This document shows, piece after piece, positions 44,504 through 52,869 of a DNA stretch of 64,000 nucleotides. Source of the stretch: Prevotella multiformis DSM 16608 (GTDB lineage Bacteria > Bacteroidota > Bacteroidia > Bacteroidales > Bacteroidaceae); assembly GCF_000191065.1 (NCBI RefSeq), contig NZ_GL872282.1, positions 845,725 through 909,724 on the forward strand. Reading direction: 5' to 3'. The position numbers and the translations under genes are program-made. Below the pieces are notes generated by a model. That model ran no database searches. It had not been told where the DNA came from and was given only the letters and a program-made list of their open reading frames with translations. The number at the start of each line of letters is the position of its first letter. The first letter of the stretch is position 1.

Positions 44504-45727
44504 ATGAGAACAAATTTCAAGGTATCCTTCTACCTACGCTCAAACTATGAGAACAAAGAAGGAAAGTCGCCTGTAATGCTCCGGGTATTCCTTAACGGAG
44601 AGATGGCTAATTTTGGATCTACGAAAATCTTCGTGGACAAGACTGTATGGAACAATGCCACAAGCAGGCTCAAAGGTCGGACGGCAGAAGCCTTATCCGC
44701 TAATGCCGCATTGGACTCCATTTCCACAATGCTGAATAACATTTACCACAAATTCGAGGATGATAAATCCTTGTCATTGGATAAAATCCGCTCATTCTTT
44801 GTCGGGAAAGACAGGGAGTACACGACCTTTCTCCCTATATTCGACAAGTTCAACGAAGATGTCAGACAGCGTGTCGGACATACCATCAGCAAGGACAGCC
44901 TGCAAAAGTACAGCGTTTTAAGAAGGCATTTCGCAGAATTCCTTATCTATAAGTATGGGAAGAAAGATATTGGACTGGCAGAGTTCACGCCATCCGTAGT
45001 ACAGGATTTTGAGTTATATCTGAGTACGGCGGCTGGGTGTGCCTATAACACATCAGTCAAGAAATTGAAGGCACTGAAAACCGTGACCATCTATGCGCAA
45101 AAGCGTGGCTATCTTCTTCACGACCCATTCCTCAATCATCGTTTCCACTTGGAGCCGGTAAACCGTGGCTTCCTTACGGACGAGGAAATTATGAAGATAG
45201 CCAACAAGGATCTTGCTATTCAACGCTTGGAGTTAGTAAGGGATGTTTTCATCTTCTCTTGCTTTACAGGTCTGGCATATATAGACGTGTCCAACCTTAC
45301 GCCGGACAACATCGTTACGCTTGACGACAAGCAATGGATTATGACCAAACGACAGAAGACAAGCGTGGAAACCAATGTGCTGCTTCTTGACATTCCTAAG
45401 CGTATCATCACCAAATATGGGCATAAGACCTATCGGGACGGTAAACTCCTTCCGGTACTTACAAACCAGAAGATTAACGCTTATCTCAAGGAAATTGCCG
45501 ACCTTTGCGGTATCAAGAAGAGGCTGACCTTCCACCTTGCACGCCACACATTTGCCACAATGTCGCTGAGTAAGGGCGTTCCGATGGAAAGTGTGTCGAA
45601 GATGCTGGGGCACACCAACATAAAGACTACACAAATCTATGCTCGCATCACCAACAAGAAGATAGAGCATGATATGGAAGAACTGGCTGGAAAACTCAGT
45701 AAGTTCAATACAGCCATGGGCATATAA
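44504..45727 (+). CDS. Tyrosine integrase of element 2
   Basis: 407 residues. The N-terminal arm domain (FKVSFYLRSNYENKEGKSPVM) is typical of Bacteroides conjugative transposon integrases. The core-binding domain and catalytic domain follow, with Arg in CFTGLAYIDVSNL replaced at the usual place (CFTGL-A), then HLARHTFATMSLSKG, LGHTNIKTTQIYARI with the Tyr nucleophile in TQIYARI. The residue that is usually Arg after CFTGL is Ala, as in IntDOT-type recombinases, which lack the first conserved Arg. It is not obviously paired with any remaining right att site. Confidence 0.9.
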   Translation: MRTNFKVSFYLRSNYENKEGKSPVMLRVFLNGEMANFGSTKIFVDKTVWNNATSRLKGRTAEALSANAALDSISTMLNNIYHKFEDDKSLSLDKIRSFFVGKDREYTTFLPIFDKFNEDVRQRVGHTISKDSLQKYSVLRRHFAEFLIYKYGKKDIGLAEFTPSVVQDFELYLSTAAGCAYNTSVKKLKALKTVTIYAQKRGYLLHDPFLNHRFHLEPVNRGFLTDEEIMKIANKDLAIQRLELVRDVFIFSCFTGLAYIDVSNLTPDNIVTLDDKQWIMTKRQKTSVETNVLLLDIPKRIITKYGHKTYRDGKLLPVLTNQKINAYLKEIADLCGIKKRLTFHLARHTFATMSLSKGVPMESVSKMLGHTNIKTTQIYARITNKKIEHDMEELAGKLSKFNTAMGI

Positions 45728-45762
45728 TATATTAATGTATAACCCTAAAATAATAGACGATT

Positions 45763-46227
45763 ATGGAAACAAAGAAAGAACTATCTTACTTCCGATTGAA
45801 ATTAGAGAATTATCTCAGTGAGCATTTCCCCGAAATGCTGGGTGATAAACCATTCATAACGGCAAGAGCCGGTGAAGCCCTTACTACCTACTGTGATGCA
45901 GTAGCGCAAGGCTTCTCGCATCCCGAAGCTGAGAGTATGGCAAGCGAAGTGTTGTATAGAGGACTGCATTTCTCAAAGTACGACACGCTTGTATCTGTCT
46001 TGGAGAATGAGTTTGAGAAAGAACTGCCCTCCCCACTCCCCGAAAGACTATCCCCGATACTCCTGAAGAACAAGGCTGTGCAAAGCGTTTTCGACAAGTA
46101 TGAACTCACGGAAGATTTTGGCGCAAGTCCTGAGTATGAGAAACTCTACACCGAACTGACAGGAACAATCGTTCTGCTCATTGAGGTCAATGGTCTGCCA
46201 ACGATAGGCGGTGAGAACATGACTTGA
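45763..46227 (+). CDS. DUF1896 family protein
   Basis: 154 residues beginning METKKELSYFRLKLENYL. The family is confined to Bacteroidetes conjugative elements and has no known activity. It lies 35 bp after the integrase on the same strand, a common arrangement in such elements. No domain or membrane segment is seen. Confidence 0.8.
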   Translation: METKKELSYFRLKLENYLSEHFPEMLGDKPFITARAGEALTTYCDAVAQGFSHPEAESMASEVLYRGLHFSKYDTLVSVLENEFEKELPSPLPERLSPILLKNKAVQSVFDKYELTEDFGASPEYEKLYTELTGTIVLLIEVNGLPTIGGENMT

Positions 46228-46367
46228 TGCAGCACCATCGGGAGCTTTTGTAGTATCAAGAGCCAAGATAAACGCTCCGCTCCACACGCCAAGAGTTTGT
46301 ACCAACACTTGTCTTTGTGTAGCCTGCGCATCTTGTTATTGCTCTTGAACTATTCAAAGCTCCGATT

Positions 46368-46715
46368 ATGAATACAATCATCATGAATCAAGATGTCCAC
46401 ACACCTGCCTTCATCAAGGCAGACGCATCGAACAAAAGCAATAACATCAAGCAGCAGCCGATTTCTTTCAAGCAAGTCCGCCGTTTCAGTTGGACACGCT
46501 TCATCGAACTGGTCATCCTGCTTTCCATCGTTATCGGTGTCGTTTGGCTTATCTCAAAGATAGTAACGCCACAGGTCGTTACCGCCGTGTCAGTCATTGC
46601 AGGCTTTCTGATACTGCGCTTTATTGTCAGAGTCATTCTCCAAGTTACCTTTACGCTGCTGAGCTTTCTCTTCTGGCTGGCGATACTCTGTGCCATCCTG
46701 CTTTGCGTGCTTTGA
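46368..46715 (+). CDS. Small membrane protein of the conjugative element
   Basis: 115 residues (alternative start at 46383, MNQDVHTPAF). The C-terminal two thirds consist of three close hydrophobic segments (FIELVILLSIVIGVVWLI, VVTAVSVIAGFLILRFIV, LLSFLFWLAILCAILL). No family recognised. Confidence 0.6.
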   Translation: MNTIIMNQDVHTPAFIKADASNKSNNIKQQPISFKQVRRFSWTRFIELVILLSIVIGVVWLISKIVTPQVVTAVSVIAGFLILRFIVRVILQVTFTLLSFLFWLAILCAILLCVL

Positions 46716-46762
46716 GAAGCACGACGATGTAATCTGTAAACACTTTCATTTATCGTTCATCA

Positions 46763-46797
46763 GGTGGTTATCTCGCATTTTGAGATAGCCACCTTTT
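46763..46797 (+). terminator. Intrinsic terminator after the membrane protein
   Basis: GGTGGTTATCTC and GAGATAGCCACC form a 12-bp stem (one wobble) followed by TTTTCTG. The rest of the gap 46716-47076 holds only weak readings that I do not accept as genes. Confidence 0.7.
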
Positions 46798-47076
46798 CTG
46801 TTTTCCACTATGGGCGTTGCACTTTCGCTTCCTTTCCAATGCTCCACGATATGCGAAATGAAGAAGACGGATGCTGTTCCCTTTTTATCCGCAAAGGTAG
46901 TACGGGGCTTGTGGCTTTCAAAAGGTCAGTGCCGCTGGGTTTGTCTGGAAAATCTCCACACCTATGGGTAGTATTTTCCGCCAAAACCTTGTGCAAGCCT
47001 CGCCCCGCTACCTCTATTTTGCTACAAAAAGGAATCAGCATACTCCGATCTTTGGACGCATAAAAAAAATGTCGCT

Positions 47077-47508
47077 ATGGATAAGCAGAAAGTAAATACA
47101 ACATCTTCGATGAAAAGAAAAGGATATAGCTCCTCCTCTCATTACCGCATTAACTCTGTGGTTGGAAAAAGTGAGCAAGTGTTGGCAATTAAGTTTGTAC
47201 AATGGGACGTACCCTCTTTGGAGAGCCTTTGTAATAGCAAAGTATATCTCCTACGTGTGAAACTCTATTGTGGCGAGCGTATGAGCCGTGAGGAAAAGAA
47301 TTGGCTATGTGAAGCGGTGAACTCAAACACCTATTTCCGCACAGCCGTTCCCCTGCAAGGCTATCGCTTTGACTTCTTTGACGTGCTGAAGAAATATCTT
47401 GTCAAGCAGTATGGACAATGGACAGAGTATTACGCACCCGACAGAACAAGCCTAAGAGCCTACCTATATGGACGCATCAATCAAATAGTAGAAATTCCCA
47501 AGTATTAA
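47077..47508 (+). CDS. Hypothetical protein of the PcfK/PcfJ cluster
   Basis: 143 residues, soluble, basic and aromatic (FVQWDVPSLESLCNSKVYLL, RFDFFDVLKKYLVKQYGQW). No motif recognised. It lies 22 bp before pcfK. Genes of this size often precede pcfK in Bacteroidetes conjugative elements. Confidence 0.65.
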   Translation: MDKQKVNTTSSMKRKGYSSSSHYRINSVVGKSEQVLAIKFVQWDVPSLESLCNSKVYLLRVKLYCGERMSREEKNWLCEAVNSNTYFRTAVPLQGYRFDFFDVLKKYLVKQYGQWTEYYAPDRTSLRAYLYGRINQIVEIPKY

Positions 47509-47530
47509 CAACATCAAAACATATACGACA

Positions 47531-47950
47531 ATGAAAGGAACAGAACATTTCACACGGACAATAGCCGAGTATCTCAATCAGCGTGCTATGACAGACCCCT
47601 TGTTTGCCCCTAACTTGATGAAGCCGAACAAGAATATCGAGGAGTGCATCACCTACATTCTTAATGAAGTGCAGAAAAGCGGTTGTAATGGCTTTGATGA
47701 TGATGAAATCTTCTCTATGGCTGTTCACTACTACGATGAGGACGATATAGAAGTAGGTAAGGCTATTTCTTGCCAAGTTGCCGTTAATCACATTGTAGAA
47801 CTCACGGAGGAAGAAAAAGCCGAAGCAAGGCAGGAAGCCATTAAGCAATATCAGCGGGAGGAACTTGCCAAGATACAGAGCCGTAACGCACGAGTGAAAA
47901 AGACTGAGAACGCGACAACCCAAGTACAACCATCACTATTCGATTTTTAA
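47531..47950 (+). CDS. PcfK-like protein
   Basis: 139 residues (MKGTEHFTRTIAEYLNQRAM, NKNIEECITYILNEV, ending QPSLFDF). This is the PcfK-like family that accompanies PcfJ in conjugative elements. The precise role is unknown. It is 4 bp from pcfJ, so translation is probably coupled. Confidence 0.85.
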   Translation: MKGTEHFTRTIAEYLNQRAMTDPLFAPNLMKPNKNIEECITYILNEVQKSGCNGFDDDEIFSMAVHYYDEDDIEVGKAISCQVAVNHIVELTEEEKAEARQEAIKQYQREELAKIQSRNARVKKTENATTQVQPSLFDF

Positions 47951-47954
47951 GCCT

Positions 47955-48860
47955 ATGAAACCGAGAAACAAATTTGAAAAGGCGGTTTTGGAACAAAGCA
48001 AGTATCTTCGTCCGATAACCAAGACACAAAGCAAGTGGGCATTCCGTGAGTGCATAGACCACTTAGCCTACCGCTTGCCAAAAGGTCGCACCACTTGTAT
48101 GGATTGTGGGCATAGTTGGGTAATGAACAAACATAGAGAAGCTTGCACTTGCCCTCATTGCAGGGCAAAGTTGCAGGTCAAGGGAACCTACGAACGCAAG
48201 TTGCAGCAGAAGCAGTATTTCACTATACTTACCACTTGCGGAGAGTTTCAAGTATTGCGTATGTTCCTACTTATTGTGGGTATGGAGAAAGGTTACAAAG
48301 CACAGACTTCCATAATAGAGATTGGGCAATATTGGTGGAATATGCAGGGACGAAAAGCTGTGGTTGCCATACAGAGGGTATTGGGACACTATGTTGATAC
48401 CTTTTCCTATTATAGTCCTATGGCGATACGCAACGATAATGAAGCCTATCAGCATATTGCCTACTCACCGATATTTCCGAAGTTCAAGGTTACAGACATA
48501 CTTCGTAGAAATGGTTTTAAGGATAATTTCTATGGCATCGTGCCTACCCAGCTTATTCCTGCATTGCTTACAGACAGCCGAGTGGAAACATTGCTAAAGG
48601 CAGGTAGCACAGACCATTTACGTTACTTTCTTGGCAACAGGAGGACTTTTGAGGAACTATGGCAGTCCTACAAGATTGCAGTTCGTAACGGCTATGATAT
48701 TACAGATATTTCCCTTTGGAGTGATTATGTAGATACACTTAGAAGATTAGGTAAGGATATTCATAATCCAAAATATTTATGCCCAACAGACCTTAAAACA
48801 AGGCAATACAAAGAGCCACGCAAACTTAAAATTTGCATGGCTTATTTTCTCTACCTTTAA
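47955..48860 (+). CDS. PcfJ-like protein, C-terminally truncated
   Basis: 301 residues. Zinc-finger-like CMDCGHSW and CTCPHC near residues 53-74 and the following QYFTILTTCGEFQVLRMF are typical of PcfJ. Full-length relatives are about 400 residues or more; here the frame ends abruptly (LKICMAYFLYL) just before an AT-rich, oppositely oriented cargo gene. The 3' end has probably been replaced by insertion of that gene. Confidence 0.75.
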   Translation: MKPRNKFEKAVLEQSKYLRPITKTQSKWAFRECIDHLAYRLPKGRTTCMDCGHSWVMNKHREACTCPHCRAKLQVKGTYERKLQQKQYFTILTTCGEFQVLRMFLLIVGMEKGYKAQTSIIEIGQYWWNMQGRKAVVAIQRVLGHYVDTFSYYSPMAIRNDNEAYQHIAYSPIFPKFKVTDILRRNGFKDNFYGIVPTQLIPALLTDSRVETLLKAGSTDHLRYFLGNRRTFEELWQSYKIAVRNGYDITDISLWSDYVDTLRRLGKDIHNPKYLCPTDLKTRQYKEPRKLKICMAYFLYL

Positions 48861-48874
48861 ATCAGCAGGCTTCG

Positions 48875-49606
48875 TTAATTTTGAATTTCATTTTTTGGGA
48901 AAAAATCTTTTTCTAACATTTTCTCATCAATCATTCTTATTAATTTTTTCACTTTGTCTTTTATATCATTGATTGGTAATTTTAAAAGATTTATTTTTTT
49001 CTTCTCATCTAATTTGAATTGAGGGTATTTCTCTTTAAATTCTTTATCAGGCTTCCCGTCTGAATGGACAAATATATGCCTAATCAGTAAGTATGGCAAA
49101 GCTTCTTTTATAATGTTTTCAGGAATTTCCAACCCCAATTTATTGTTAATTTTCTTAATTAAATCCAAGGTACTTTTTTCATTTTCTAATTGTTGGAATA
49201 TACGCTCTGTCACAACTTTTCTAAGTGTATCATGGTTAGGTGCGGATAGTATGAAATTAGCATCAAGGTTAATCTTGTTATTTTCTCCTATAAGGCGTCG
49301 AGTTGGTGCTCCATTTTTTGCGGCATGAAAAAGAACATACCTCAAGTATTCAGTTACTTCTTCGTACTGTTCCTTTATAAATGAAACTAACAAGGTTTTT
49401 CTTAAATGATAAATTGTTATTTTACGGCAATGTGGGGTGTTAGCATATGAGGATAATACGGGACTATCTTCTTTTGTTACACCTTTAAAAATAGCATCAT
49501 CTCCTGCAAGAAGCTCCTTATTTTTCAACAAAATGTTAATCATTTCATTGTCAGCCATGAAGTATTGTAATCTATTACAAAACCTCGAATACCCTTTACT
49601 TTTCAT
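48875..49606 (-). CDS. HEPN-like protein, candidate cargo
   Basis: 243 residues, very AT-rich. It contains RHIFVH at 176-181, the Rx4H motif of HEPN RNases and related toxins, in a helical context (NIIKEALPYLLIRHIFVHSDGKPDKEF). The N-terminal part is helical and unrecognised. It lies directly beyond the truncated pcfJ. HEPN proteins commonly serve in abortive infection or toxin-antitoxin systems; no antitoxin partner is evident beside it. The assignment rests on one short motif. Confidence 0.5.
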   Translation of the reverse strand: MKSKGYSRFCNRLQYFMADNEMINILLKNKELLAGDDAIFKGVTKEDSPVLSSYANTPHCRKITIYHLRKTLLVSFIKEQYEEVTEYLRYVLFHAAKNGAPTRRLIGENNKINLDANFILSAPNHDTLRKVVTERIFQQLENEKSTLDLIKKINNKLGLEIPENIIKEALPYLLIRHIFVHSDGKPDKEFKEKYPQFKLDEKKKINLLKLPINDIKDKVKKLIRMIDEKMLEKDFFPKNEIQN

Positions 49607-49771
49607 TCTTATTAGTTTTGGTCAATAATGTGTTTAGATATATAATAACACCGCAAATATACGCAAATATTGTGAAACTAACAAAATATTCGATGGTTTT
49701 CTATTTACTATATTTCAATTATATGCGGATAACCATATCTAAATCTACAGAAGAGGTTTGACGGTTTATTC

Positions 49772-49901
49772 AAAAAAGGTCTACCTTTTCGCCGAAAAAG
49801 GTAGACCTTTTTAATTGAAAAGGTAAACCCTTTTGGCGGAAAAGGTAGACGGTTTTCTGATAATAGGTAGACAATTTTATTGAAATAGGTAAACCTTTTA
49901 A
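49772..49901. repeat. Iteron-like AGGTAGAC/AGGTAAAC array
   Basis: Five direct copies of A(A/T)AGGTA(G/A)AC followed by T-rich sequence start at about 49795, 49818, 49840, 49862 and 49885, a period of 22-23 bp. An inverted copy (AAAGGTCTACCTTTT) lies at 49773-49788. The period of two helical turns suggests a protein array binding one DNA face. It sits just upstream of the HU-gene promoter. Confidence 0.8.
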
Positions 49902-49942
49902 AAGAAAAGGGTTGAGAAATATCAAAAAAGTATGTGTTTTCC

Positions 49943-49973
49943 TTGGAGACAGTCGATAATTTTCTTACCTTTG
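49943..49973 (+). promoter_or_regulatory. Promoter of the HU-like gene
   Basis: TTGG (49943-49946), 19 nt, TACCTTTG (49966-49973), 75 bp upstream of the gene. The leader contains AGGAGG at 49996-50002 and a GGCTTAACAATCGGGGG stretch. Confidence 0.7.
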
Positions 49974-50048
49974 TGATATAAATCTATTAACAAGTTGAGG
50001 AGGATAAAGCCCCAGCCTCCAAAGGCTTAACAATCGGGGGCAACACTA

Positions 50049-50516
50049 ATGACTATGGCGAACAGACCCATTGCTTATACGCTAAAGGAGCGTAAAGGAA
50101 CAGTTGGAAACTTGAAAGGGAAAATCGTTCTTCAGGCACATCCTACAGGACGAAAGAGAGTTGATCATCGTAGTTTCTGTGATGAAGTGGCACACGCTAC
50201 AACGTTCACAGGTGCAGAAGTCGAGGCTGTTCTCAGACTTGCAGCCGAGATAGCAAAAAAGCACGTTGAGAACGGAGACATTGTAGACTTCGGAGACATC
50301 GGGACACTTACACCTTCTTTCCAGAGTAAACTGGTAGAGAAAGGAAAAGCGGAGTTCAACCCAAAGGTTCATATTACGAAACCTGTGGTACACCTCACTC
50401 CCTCAAAGAAGTATTTTACACTTACTGGCGTGAGCTACGAACGTGTTGCTGCACCTGACAAGAAGTCTGGTGAGAAACAGCCTAATCCAGGACCTCAGCC
50501 ACAACCGCATCCATAA
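50049..50516 (+). CDS. HU-like DNA-binding protein
   Basis: 155 residues (alternative ATG at 50055). It has an HU/IHF-type fold of the Bacteroidetes subfamily: HPTGRKRVDHRSFCDEVAHA, then an alpha/beta core with GDIVDFGDIGTLTPSFQSK. The tail is Pro/Gln-rich (NPGPQPQPHP). It binds DNA, probably non-specifically, and may shape element DNA or bind the iteron-like array upstream. Monocistronic, ending in a strong terminator. Confidence 0.88.
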   Translation: MTMANRPIAYTLKERKGTVGNLKGKIVLQAHPTGRKRVDHRSFCDEVAHATTFTGAEVEAVLRLAAEIAKKHVENGDIVDFGDIGTLTPSFQSKLVEKGKAEFNPKVHITKPVVHLTPSKKYFTLTGVSYERVAAPDKKSGEKQPNPGPQPQPHP

Positions 50517-50545
50517 AATAAGATGTATGTGTGATTGCTAACTAT

Positions 50546-50587
50546 AAAATTGATGCGTGGAGACGATGTACTCCACGCATCAATTTT
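50546..50587. terminator. Bidirectional terminator
   Basis: AAAATTGATGCGTGGAG (50546-50562) and its exact reverse complement (50571-50587) form a 17-bp perfect stem with A and T runs on both sides. It serves the HU-like gene (plus) and the DJ-1-like gene (minus). Confidence 0.88.
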
Positions 50588-50604
50588 ATTTAGTAGTATG
50601 ACTA

Positions 50605-51207
50605 CTATTTTACAAATCCATTCTTATAAAAGTCATACCAAGCTGCAATCTTTTCCGAGGTATTGGCTTTCAGAAGTAAGAGCATTTCACGAGTGGACTC
50701 CAAGTGACCAGTAATATTTGCTGTAACGATGTTTTTATCACTTACAGCCTGTGCGTTCACATATCCTGTTTCGTTCGTGTATCTTTCACCACCCCATTGT
50801 TTAAGTTGGTCGAGACCATTACCCGTATGTTTTACGTTGTTCAAGAAGCCATGAGCACACAGAAACGATGCTCCGTTGCATATCGCTCCTACTATTTTAC
50901 CCTTATCCAATGCTTCTTGTACCAATGGCGCAACAAGTTCTGCTTCAGGTGAATCCCATCGATTGCCACCGATAAGGACTAAGGCTGCATAGTCTTTGGG
51001 CATATTCTCAAAAGAATAATCAGGTAACGTTTTGAATCCACCAATGGAACAGACTGCATCTAATGTCGGAGCAACTGTATGCACTCTGTACTTGATTTCA
51101 CTACCTGGTATTACGCCAACATGAAGGGCTGTAGAGAGAAAAGCACCTTCCCAATCTGTGTACTCATTCAATAAGACGAAGAGTACCTTTTTTGTTTCTT
51201 TATTCAT
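50605..51207 (-). CDS. DJ-1/PfpI family protein
   Basis: 200 residues with the glutamine-amidotransferase-like fold. The nucleophile elbow is GAICNGASFL (Cys at about 110) and an acidic residue is near YAALVLIGGNRW. Members are deglycases, chaperones or hydratases; no substrate can be inferred. No link to conjugation, so it is probably cargo. Confidence 0.85.
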   Translation of the reverse strand: MNKETKKVLFVLLNEYTDWEGAFLSTALHVGVIPGSEIKYRVHTVAPTLDAVCSIGGFKTLPDYSFENMPKDYAALVLIGGNRWDSPEAELVAPLVQEALDKGKIVGAICNGASFLCAHGFLNNVKHTGNGLDQLKQWGGERYTNETGYVNAQAVSDKNIVTANITGHLESTREMLLLLKANTSEKIAAWYDFYKNGFVK

Positions 51208-51295
51208 TGCTTATCCTATTTAATCGTAATACAAAGTTACAATTTTTCAGCAAAATAGAAACAACATCATAGGAATAATTCTTGGTTTAATATAG

Positions 51296-51805
51296 TCAGA
51301 TGATAAAGAACAACGCAAACTCAACCTTTCGGCATTTGACTAACCCATTCAAAACTTTACCCTTATATCGGCAAAACGAAACATACTCCCAATAGAAGTT
51401 TCTATCTCCAGCCTCTATCTTTCGCAGTAGCTTACTCTTTGGGTGCTTACCATATCCAAGCAATCGCCCTACACCCACATTGTAGGCAAGCAAGGTCAGC
51501 AGCAGGGCATCCTTACCATACCCTTTGAAGTGTTCAAAGCATTTCCAAAGGTCGGCACGGAGCAGGGAGTCTGCCTGCCGTTCCGTCATATCCGCTGTGA
51601 AACGCTCTCCTGGTTGCAGCTGATGCCCATATCCAACATACGGATAATTCTTCCAGCCGTGCATACCCTCAAAGTATTTCACTACGACAACTGCACGCTC
51701 AAAAGGTGGCAAGTCTGCCAGCCGCACCCTGCGCTGGGCAAGGGTCGGCTGACAGAACAGGCAGAATACACAAAGTAAAATGAAAGCATTTATCGTTCGC
51801 ATCAA
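51296..51805 (-). CDS. Lysozyme of the conjugative element (GH24-like)
   Basis: 169 residues with a signal peptide (MMRTINAFILLCVFCLFC). The lysozyme fold is shown by the Glu in VVKYFEGMHGWKNYPYVGYG (FEG near residue 50), ADSLLRADLWKCF and AYNVGVGRLLGYG. It would open a local gap in peptidoglycan for assembly of the transfer apparatus. The C-terminus (EFALFFII) looks slightly altered. It follows traQ by 8 bp on the minus strand. Confidence 0.88.
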   Translation of the reverse strand: MMRTINAFILLCVFCLFCQPTLAQRRVRLADLPPFERAVVVVKYFEGMHGWKNYPYVGYGHQLQPGERFTADMTERQADSLLRADLWKCFEHFKGYGKDALLLTLLAYNVGVGRLLGYGKHPKSKLLRKIEAGDRNFYWEYVSFCRYKGKVLNGLVKCRKVEFALFFII

Positions 51806-51813
51806 TTATGGTC

Positions 51814-52272
51814 TTAGTGGCGAGAAGATGCAGGCTTATCCTTGCCCTGTTCTCTCTCGTTGTTGAAACTAAAGGTCAACTGCTGCACCTTTCCGAAACT
51901 ATCCTCCACGTATACATCAATCGTCTGGCGGTCAGATGACAGAGAAGTGTAATATAGACGGAACACATCCTTCGTCAGCGGATAGCGGTCGTTCGGTTTG
52001 AAAACAGTGCCGTTATCATTTCTTAGCAAGCCCTTACCGTCAGACTGGAAGTAGCGTATCGTATAGCGAGTGTCGGCAAACTCACCGCCCCGCTTCAGCG
52101 TGCAGCGTATCTCAGCCGTCTGCCCCCTTATAATGTCCTTCTGAACCGGCATTGTTTCCACCGTAAACGGATAAGACTGCTGAACATCCAAATCCCTATC
52201 ACAAGCAGATAGGCAAAACACGGCAAGGGTCAGCACACCCATTACCCATATCGTATTCAATATCTTCTTCAT
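51814..52272 (-). CDS. traQ: TraQ-like conjugal transfer protein (DUF3872)
   Basis: 152 residues, lipoprotein signal ending LSACDRDLDVQQSYPF, then a beta-rich domain (EIRCTLKRGGEF, YTIRYFQSDGKGLL). DUF3872 is the TraQ family of CTnDOT-like elements, with an unknown role in the outer-membrane part of the apparatus. Located between traO (12 bp) and lysozyme (8 bp). Confidence 0.85.
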   Translation of the reverse strand: MKKILNTIWVMGVLTLAVFCLSACDRDLDVQQSYPFTVETMPVQKDIIRGQTAEIRCTLKRGGEFADTRYTIRYFQSDGKGLLRNDNGTVFKPNDRYPLTKDVFRLYYTSLSSDRQTIDVYVEDSFGKVQQLTFSFNNEREQGKDKPASSRH

Positions 52273-52284
52273 CTTTTCTTCTAC

Positions 52285-52869
52285 TTAAAAGTTAAACCTT
52301 AGTCCTGCTGAAACAGCCGGACGGAAACGATGCACGTCCGTTCCAAAGAGGAAACGTCCCTGCGCCTTTACAAGAAAGAGAACCCTGTCCGTGAGGAACA
52401 CTTCCACCGAGCCATGCACGGCACCGCCATAGACAAGGCGAGAGCGGTCGAGCAGTGTTGCCCCATCGGGCAGCAACTTCTTGTCCTCGTTCAGTTGCTC
52501 ATAGCCACCCAAAGCGGATATGCCGCCATAAAGATGCACATTCTTTCCTCTATCAGAAAGAACAGGGTGCATATAGCCCACCTGCAAGAGTGCATCCTTG
52601 AGTTTTACGTTATAACTTCTGTACGGCATATTCTGCTGTTCATACTCTGCCATAACAAAGGTATAGTTCTCACGACCCAGATAGCGGGTGAGTGATGCTC
52701 CTATACCGAAATTGTCAGCTGCATGGAACTTTTCTCCCTTAATAAGCGGAACACTCCCTACGACCTCTATTCCCCTTTGCTTGGGTATCAGTCGCTGTGC
52801 CTGCGATGGCAAACTGAAAGTCATGGCCACCGCAATGCATACTGTCAGAATGATATTGTTCTTTTTCAT
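52285..52869 (-). CDS. traO: TraO-like conjugal transfer protein
   Basis: 194 residues from the ATG at 52869, which overlaps the traN stop (TAATG). Signal peptide with MKKNNIILTVCIAVAMTFS and a small outer-membrane-barrel-like C-terminus (FRPAVSAGLRFNF). TraO is a probable outer-membrane component of the CTnDOT-type apparatus. An upstream GTG/ATG at 52875 would only add two residues. Confidence 0.85.
   Translation of the reverse strand: MKKNNIILTVCIAVAMTFSLPSQAQRLIPKQRGIEVVGSVPLIKGEKFHAADNFGIGASLTRYLGRENYTFVMAEYEQQNMPYRSYNVKLKDALLQVGYMHPVLSDRGKNVHLYGGISALGGYEQLNEDKKLLPDGATLLDRSRLVYGGAVHGSVEVFLTDRVLFLVKAQGRFLFGTDVHRFRPAVSAGLRFNF

Noticed and set aside
46764..47063. A 99-codon frame between the membrane protein and the PcfK cluster
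   Set aside because: No family, no promoter, lies after a terminator, and codon use is unlike neighbours; may be a conserved non-coding stretch of these elements.
49772..49901. CRISPR array
   Set aside because: Units are only about 10 bp with 12-bp gaps and no spacer diversity; no cas genes.
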